A stretch of 64,000 bases of DNA from F1-120-MAGs118 sp013360535 (GTDB lineage Bacteria; Planctomycetota; UBA1135; GCA-002686595), in NCBI GenBank assembly GCA_026647215.1, contig JAPKHC010000009.1, positions 1 to 64,000 on the forward strand, read 5' to 3'. Position numbers and translations under genes: made by a program. The notes below the pieces were generated by a model. The model was not told the origin of the DNA, made no database searches, and saw nothing but the letters and a program-made list of their open reading frames with translations. This document shows, one piece after another, positions 59,101 to 64,000 of this stretch. The first letter of the stretch is position 1, and every line of letters starts with the position of its first letter.

Positions 59101-60960
59101 ATGGCCCGCGCGCAACCTCTCCTGTGGCTGATCCCGCTCCTCCCCGCTGGCCTCGGCGTGTCCTGTGGAGCGGATGAGGCGCCCGGAAAGGCGCCGTCGA
59201 CGGCCCAGCCGACGGCGCAGGCTCCCGCCGGAGCCGACTCCCCCACCGGCGACCTGCGCGACGAGGCAGCCGAGCGTGGCCTCACCTACCAGAACCGCAG
59301 CGGCGAACCGGAGAAGCGCACCGTGCTCGAGGCCAACGGCCCGGGAGTCGCGGTGCTCGACCTCGGCAACGACGGGGACCTCGACCTCGTCTTCAGCCAG
59401 GGCCTCGCGACGCTGGGCGAGCTCCTCAGGGGGCCAGGCGCCGACCTCGAGGTGTTCGAGAACACCGGCGGCGGCCAGTTCGAGCGCCGCGCGGGACCGG
59501 GGCTCGCCGGCTGGTGGACGGGCCTCGCCACGGGCGACCTCGACGGCGACGGCGACACGGACCTCGTCGCCGGTGGTTTTGGCGGGCTGGCCGTGCTCCT
59601 GCAGGACGAGCGGGGCAGGCTCGTGCCGCGTCAGGACCTGCTCGAAGGCACGCGCGACCGGCTCGTTCCGGGCGAACCGCGTCAGGCGGGCGAGCCGCCG
59701 CTGTGGATCACGTCGCTCGCGCTGTTCGACGCCGACGGCGACGGCAACCTCGACCTTTACGCGGGCGCCTATGTCGAGCTCGATCCCGTGAAGCCGCCCG
59801 TGGGCGAGCTCGGCGAGGGAGCGCTGTCGGTGCCCTGCCGCTGGAAAGGCTACGAGGTGTTCTGCGGCCCGCACGGCATGCAGCCGCAGGCCGATCGTGT
59901 GTATCGCGGCGCCGGCGACGGGACGCTGTTCGAAGCGAGCGCGAAGGCGCTCCCCGGTCACGTGCCGGGCTACACGCTTGCGGTGGCGAACTTCGACTTC
60001 GAGGGCGACGGCGATCAGGACGTGTACGTCGCCAACGACAGCGTCGCGAACTTGCTGCTGCTCAACGACGGGAAGGGTGTGTTCACCGACGTCGCCTACT
60101 CGGCCGGCGTCGCGCTCTCGATGGACGGGCGCGGCGAGGCCGGGATGGGCGTCGCGTTTGGAGACGTCGACCACGACCTCGACCTCGACTTCGCGCTGAC
60201 GAACTTCTCCGGCGAACCGACGGCGCTGTACCTCAACACGCGGCGCGGCTTCCGCAACGAGACCTTCCGGCTGGGCCTGCAGCGCGAGACCAGCGCGTTG
60301 CTCAGCTGGAGCGTGCACCTCGAGGACTTCGACGGCGACGGCGAGCTCGAGCTCTTCACCGCGAACGGCCATGTCTATCCGCAGGCGGACCGGCCCGACA
60401 CCGGCACGACGTACGCGCAGCCCGACACGCTGTGGCGCGTGAGGGTGCGAGGCGACGAGCGAGGGCTTGAGCGCGTCGTTCCGCAGGATCCGCGTTCGCT
60501 GTTGAGAGCGCCGTCGAGCTCGCGCGGGAGCGCCGTCGGCGACTTCGATGGCGATGGCTCGCCCGACCTCGTGGTCGCACGCATCGACGGACCGCCCGCG
60601 CTCGGAATCAACCGTTTTCCGCGGCAAAACAGGCTGGTCGTGCGCTGTGTCGGACCGGCGCGCAGCGAGCGGCTCGAGGCCGACGCGCGTGCGCGCACGC
60701 CGGTCGACGGCAGCGGCGCGTGGGTCGAGCTCGTGCCGCAAGCGGGTCCGCCGCAGGTGCGGCAAGTCGCGACGAGCCAGGGCTACCAGTCGGCCTCGAC
60801 GCCGTGGCTGCACTTCGGCCTCGGTGAGTCGAGCGAATACTCGAACCTCGTCGTGCACTGGCCGTCGGGACGCGTCGAGAAGCTCGGCGCTGGCCAGGCC
60901 GGGCGCCGCCTCGTCGTGCGCGAAGGCAAGGGTGTCGTGAGCGAGGAACGACTGCCGTGA
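59101..60960 (+). CDS. CRTAC1/ASPIC-UnbV family lipoprotein
   Basis: A 619-residue exported protein with a signal ending GLGVSCGAD, a likely lipobox. Residues from about 50 to 450 carry FG-GAP/VCBS beta-propeller repeats with calcium loops (DLGNDGDLDL, DLDGDGDTDL, DADGDGNLDL, DFEGDGDQDV, DFDGDGELEL and DFDGDGSPDL). The C-terminal ASPIC/UnbV domain ends TSQGYQSASTPWLHFGLG and LVVHWPSGRVEKL. The family is abundant in planctomycetes and acidobacteria; its function is unsettled. The stop overlaps the TPR gene (GTGA), suggesting the two proteins work together. Confidence 0.9.
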   Translation: MARAQPLLWLIPLLPAGLGVSCGADEAPGKAPSTAQPTAQAPAGADSPTGDLRDEAAERGLTYQNRSGEPEKRTVLEANGPGVAVLDLGNDGDLDLVFSQGLATLGELLRGPGADLEVFENTGGGQFERRAGPGLAGWWTGLATGDLDGDGDTDLVAGGFGGLAVLLQDERGRLVPRQDLLEGTRDRLVPGEPRQAGEPPLWITSLALFDADGDGNLDLYAGAYVELDPVKPPVGELGEGALSVPCRWKGYEVFCGPHGMQPQADRVYRGAGDGTLFEASAKALPGHVPGYTLAVANFDFEGDGDQDVYVANDSVANLLLLNDGKGVFTDVAYSAGVALSMDGRGEAGMGVAFGDVDHDLDLDFALTNFSGEPTALYLNTRRGFRNETFRLGLQRETSALLSWSVHLEDFDGDGELELFTANGHVYPQADRPDTGTTYAQPDTLWRVRVRGDERGLERVVPQDPRSLLRAPSSSRGSAVGDFDGDGSPDLVVARIDGPPALGINRFPRQNRLVVRCVGPARSERLEADARARTPVDGSGAWVELVPQAGPPQVRQVATSQGYQSASTPWLHFGLGESSEYSNLVVHWPSGRVEKLGAGQAGRRLVVREGKGVVSEERLP

Positions 60961-62090
60961 ACTTCGCGTGGATCCTCGTTGCGACGCTGGTTGCGCCGCT
61001 CGACGTGCGCGGGAACCCGCAGGCCACGGCGCAGGAGCAGGCGAGCGTCGACGCGGTTGCGACGAAGGCACGCTGGCGCGAGGCGCTCGGCATCGACCTT
61101 CCGCGCGAGGTGCTCGCGGAGGGCGAGCCGCTGGTCGCTGCGGATGGAGCGCTGGCGCGCGACGGCGAAGCGCTCGCGCTGGTCGCGCGTGCACGCTTCC
61201 TGACGCAGGCGCCGGCCTTCGAGAGCGCGTGGAAGCTGCTCGAGGGCCGTGAGGTCGACGCCGCGACGAAGGCGGACGTCGAGATCGAGAAGGCGCGCCT
61301 GTGTGTCGAGAACGACGAGCTGCAACGGGCCTTGCGGCTCCTGCTCGAGAACCCGAAGGCGCAGGCGCCACGCTGGCCGGAGCGCGCGGAGGCATGGCTG
61401 CAGGCGGGTCGCGCTTGGGCGCGCACCGGGGAATTGCGCAATTCCGCGCCGTTCCTGGCGCGTTTCGTCGAGCTCGCGCCGCGCCACCGCGAAGTGCCGA
61501 CGGCGCTGCACCTGCTGGCGCAGGAGGCGCTCGAACGCGGCGACGGGGCGTTCGCGAAGGCCTGCGTCAGCCGCGCCGAGGAACTCTCGAAGTGGCACTC
61601 GCTGTGGAAGGTGCGCACGACGCAGGTGCGGCTCGAGCCGGACGAGCCGCTGCCGCGCATCGGACTCGCGCAAGTGTGGCTGCAGGCGGGAGACGCGGCG
61701 CAGGCCAAGGAAGTGCTGCAGGGCTTGCTCGCGCGCCATCCGCAGCACGCGCAGGGCTGGTTCCTGCTCGGTGAGGCGGAGCGTGGAGCGGGTTCGCTCG
61801 AGGCCGCGCTCGCCGCCTACTCGAAGGCGATCGAGTTCGAGCCCGAGCACGTGCTCGCCCGCAACAACCGCGGCACGATCCATCGGCTCGGCGGGCGCGT
61901 GGCCGAGGCGCGTGCCGACTTCGAGCGCATCGTCGACGGCCCACGCTCCGCCGACCGCACTGCGCTGCCCGCGCACCTCGCGCTCGCGCGCCTGCTCGAG
62001 GCCGCGGGCGAAAAGGACGCGGCGCAGCGGCGCTTTGCCCGGTACGTCGAGCTCGGAGGCCGCGAGCCGCTGCGTGAACCCGCGCGCTGA
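60957..62090 (+). CDS. Exported TPR-repeat protein
   Basis: A 377-residue protein with a short N-terminal signal (FAWILVATLVAPLDVRG). At least six tetratricopeptide repeats follow, for example RAEAWLQAGRAWARTGELRN, PRIGLAQVWLQAGDAAQAKE and GWFLLGEAERGAGSLEAALA. CRTAC1-TPR gene pairs are common in related bacteria. The GTG start at 60957 overlaps the CRTAC1 stop. It probably binds the CRTAC1 lipoprotein or another envelope partner; no enzymatic residues are seen. Confidence 0.82.
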   Translation: MNFAWILVATLVAPLDVRGNPQATAQEQASVDAVATKARWREALGIDLPREVLAEGEPLVAADGALARDGEALALVARARFLTQAPAFESAWKLLEGREVDAATKADVEIEKARLCVENDELQRALRLLLENPKAQAPRWPERAEAWLQAGRAWARTGELRNSAPFLARFVELAPRHREVPTALHLLAQEALERGDGAFAKACVSRAEELSKWHSLWKVRTTQVRLEPDEPLPRIGLAQVWLQAGDAAQAKEVLQGLLARHPQHAQGWFLLGEAERGAGSLEAALAAYSKAIEFEPEHVLARNNRGTIHRLGGRVAEARADFERIVDGPRSADRTALPAHLALARLLEAAGEKDAAQRRFARYVELGGREPLREPAR

Positions 62091-62132
62091 CGTTGACCCA
62101 CGGCAGTCGGCGCTCGATCATCGGCGCGTCCC

Positions 62133-63512
62133 TTGAAGCTCTCCCTGCATTCCTGCCTCGGCCTCACGCTGGTCCTCGCGAGCTGCGTCGCGGGCGGGCA
62201 AGGCGAAGGTTCACGGCCGCTGCCGCGGATCGAGGTGAGCGTGGCGCACCGCGTCGGGGCGCCGCTGGGTCCGGTCGAAGGCGCGGGAGCGGTGGCGGCG
62301 CTCGAGCCCGGTGACGCGCTCGCGCTCGAGGTGTGCGCCGAGTGGCTCGACGTGCTGCCGGCGGAAGGCGAACAGCTGGCGGCGCGCGCGCGCCTCGTCA
62401 GCGCCGAACGTGGTGGCGAGCCGATCGAGCCTCGCAGCCAGCTCACGAGCGGAGCGCGTCTGCTGCGCGGGCTGCCTGTGCAGGCCTTGCGGGCGCGCGA
62501 GCTCGCGCCGCTCGATCCGGATGGACAACGTTGCCGCGAATTGGCGCTCCCGCGCGGCGTCACGGCCTCGCTCGCGCTGCGCGACGAACGCACGCGGCGC
62601 GGCGTCGACGGCGAGGACGTGCAGCGCGAGTTGCGCGTCGAAGTTGGACGTGCACGCGACGGGAGCCTCGCGATCGCGCTCGCCCTCGAGGACCTCGCCG
62701 AGGCGCGCCCCGACGAGGACGGAACGAGCAGCGGGCGCCTCGCTCGCCGCGAGAGCCTGCTGTTCGACCTCGAGCTTCCTCCGCAGGGCGAAGCGCTCGC
62801 GTTCGTGCTCCCCCACGAAGGCGAAGGCCCCAAGGGCTGGCTCGTCACGCTCTCGCTCGCGGGTCAGGCCAGCGCGGAGGCCTTCGCGGCGTGCCTCGAA
62901 TCCGCGAGGAACTCGGAGAGCGGCGCCCTCGCGCGCACGACCTGGATCGATTCCGGCGAAGCGCGGCGGCGCGAGATCGAGGCCGCGTTGCGGGCGCTCA
63001 CGGCGCTCGAGCGGCGCCGCGCGGCGCTGGTGTTTCTTGCGGCCCAGGCACGCGCGGAGCTGTGCGGTGATCTCGCGCTCTCGGCCGGCGACGAGGTGCT
63101 CGCGAGTTTCGCGCAGGAGCTCGCGGCGGAGCTGCCGGAACTCTCGGAGCTCGCGCGCGACGGCGCGACCTTGGGCTGGACGCTGGAGCGTGGCGCTGCG
63201 CGCTTCCTCGCGGCGCGGGCGGCCGAACAGCCGCTCGAGCCCGAACTCTCGGCGGCCGTGCTGCGGCGCACGGGCGAGCTCGGGCGCTCGCCGGCGGCGC
63301 TCGCCGAAGTGGCGACCCGCGCGCGCAGCCTCGCGGAGTTCGCTGCGGCCCTCGCGGCGGAAAATCGCGTGTTGCTCGAGGATTCCCACCCCGCGGCGCG
63401 GGTGCGCGCGCACGACTGGCTCGCCGCGCGCGGACTGGCGCCGCAGGGCTACGACCCGCTCGGCACGGCCGAGGAACGGCGCGCGGCGCTCGAGCGCGAG
63501 GAACGGCCGTGA
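62133..63512 (+). CDS. Lipoprotein of unknown function, Glu/Ala-rich helical
   Basis: A 459-residue protein with a lipoprotein signal (LGLTLVLASCVAG, Cys18). A beta-rich first half contains a segment reminiscent of a surface-layer or usher-like beta-sandwich (IEVSVAHRVGAPLGPVEGAG). The second half is almost entirely alpha-helical and Ala/Glu/Arg-rich (ALRALTALERRRAALVFLAA). The start is TTG at 62133, the only one fitting the signal peptide, 42 bases after the TPR gene. It overlaps the AsmA-like gene by four bases. I recognise no family. Confidence 0.65.
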   Translation: MKLSLHSCLGLTLVLASCVAGGQGEGSRPLPRIEVSVAHRVGAPLGPVEGAGAVAALEPGDALALEVCAEWLDVLPAEGEQLAARARLVSAERGGEPIEPRSQLTSGARLLRGLPVQALRARELAPLDPDGQRCRELALPRGVTASLALRDERTRRGVDGEDVQRELRVEVGRARDGSLAIALALEDLAEARPDEDGTSSGRLARRESLLFDLELPPQGEALAFVLPHEGEGPKGWLVTLSLAGQASAEAFAACLESARNSESGALARTTWIDSGEARRREIEAALRALTALERRRAALVFLAAQARAELCGDLALSAGDEVLASFAQELAAELPELSELARDGATLGWTLERGAARFLAARAAEQPLEPELSAAVLRRTGELGRSPAALAEVATRARSLAEFAAALAAENRVLLEDSHPAARVRAHDWLAARGLAPQGYDPLGTAEERRAALEREERP

Positions 63513-64000
63513 GCCTCGCCACCCGCATCGGAGAGCGAGTCGTCGCTTTCGGAGGTTCGCGCGTCGGTCGCTGGAGCGTGAGGATCGGGCTCGCTCTCGT
63601 CGCCGCGCGCGCGCTGCTCGCGCTCGCGCAGCCGCTGGTGATGGAGCTCGTGGCCGCGCGCCTCGGACTGGAGTGCCAGTACGACTCGCTCGACCTTTCC
63701 CTGCTGCGCGGCGAGGCGGAACTGCGCGGGTTGCGGCTCTACGACGAGCAGGGAACCAACTGGCTCCACCTCGAGCGCGCGCGCGCCAACGTCGCGCTCG
63801 GGCGCACGCTCGCGGGCGATCCGACGGTGACCGGGATCGAGGTCGAAGGGCTGGCGCTGTTCGTGCGCGTGCGCCCCGACGGCACGGTCGAGTGGCTCGA
63901 ACGCCTCGGCGGTGAGCCGCAGGAAGCGCAGAAAAACGCGGCAGGAGCGCCCGAGCTCGACTTCACGCTGCCCGTGCGGCTCGAGTCGTTCGCGCTGACC
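63509..64000 (+). CDS. AsmA/DUF748-like envelope protein, N-terminal part (cut by window edge)
   Basis: The first 164 codons of a longer protein starting with GTG at 63509. A hydrophobic N-terminal segment (IGLALVAARALLALAQPLV) is followed by GLECQYDSLDLSLLRGEAEL and RGLRLYDEQGTNWLHLERAR. The strand pattern and the phrases LRGLRLYDE and VEGLALFVRVRPDG resemble AsmA/YhdP/DUF748 proteins, long beta-groove lipid-transfer proteins between membranes. The gene continues beyond 64000, so total length and C-terminus are unknown. It is coupled to the upstream lipoprotein gene. Confidence 0.6.
   Translation, partial: MSLATRIGERVVAFGGSRVGRWSVRIGLALVAARALLALAQPLVMELVAARLGLECQYDSLDLSLLRGEAELRGLRLYDEQGTNWLHLERARANVALGRTLAGDPTVTGIEVEGLALFVRVRPDGTVEWLERLGGEPQEAQKNAAGAPELDFTLPVRLESFALT

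Overview
The window is a gene-dense stretch of a very GC-rich (about 70%) bacterial chromosome that looks planctomycetal. The signs are a PVC-type small basic protein (57789-58043), CRTAC1/ASPIC-UnbV and LVIVD secreted proteins, giant secreted proteins sharing one C-terminal domain, an ole hydrocarbon locus and a mur/dcw cluster with no ftsQ, ftsA or ftsZ. The lineage is inferred from gene content only. Most adjacent genes overlap by 1-4 bases (ATGA, GTGA, TGATG), so operons are long and translationally coupled. No tRNA, rRNA or CRISPR array was seen.

Left edge (1-873): an IS630-type transposase fragment running off the window, then a TPR lipoprotein. 989-14167: the most striking locus. oleA (head-to-head Claisen condensation) is followed by a small unknown gene, a GbsR/MarR-type regulator with its own promoter and palindromic operator, and one nearly continuous operon. 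That operon encodes a FabF-type ketosynthase, an ACP, two CrtI-like FAD oxidoreductases, a FabZ dehydratase, a FabI-type enoyl reductase, a phosphopantetheinyl transferase and then oleB, oleC and oleD. A LpxO/AspH-like hydroxylase lies downstream. The reading is that a dedicated type II fatty-acid system makes unusual, perhaps polyunsaturated, acyl-ACP chains and the Ole enzymes join two of them into a very-long-chain olefin.

14273-30847 (minus strand): thrS, encoding a ThrRS without a TGS domain, and the peptidoglycan cluster mraZ-rsmH-ftsL-like-ftsI-murE-murF-mraY-ftsW-LysM protein-small protein-murG-murC-murB. A textbook triple TGGGN MraZ operator precedes mraZ. MurE carries DNPR, which points to meso-diaminopimelate. 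The transpeptidase carries an unusual Cys/His-rich insert.

30848-44491: a roughly 620-bp gene-free stretch with inverted repeats, a zinc-ribbon-like protein, a HEAT lipoprotein, two GT4 glycosyltransferases (one truncated), two large secreted proteins with a common C-terminal domain, and a lipoprotein prolyl oligopeptidase.

44582-52306 (minus strand): a four-gene operon for a ferredoxin/flavin/transmembrane oxidoreductase, a 26-haem c-type cytochrome, an outer-membrane beta-barrel and a 19-haem probable lipoprotein cytochrome. It resembles a porin-cytochrome conduit for trans-envelope electron transfer, but with unusually haem-rich parts.

52472-64000: two GT2 glycosyltransferases, a lipoprotein, der, queE, the small basic protein and a SPOR-like membrane protein on the minus strand. 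On the plus strand are a CRTAC1 lipoprotein, a TPR protein, an unknown lipoprotein and the start of an AsmA-like protein cut by the window edge.
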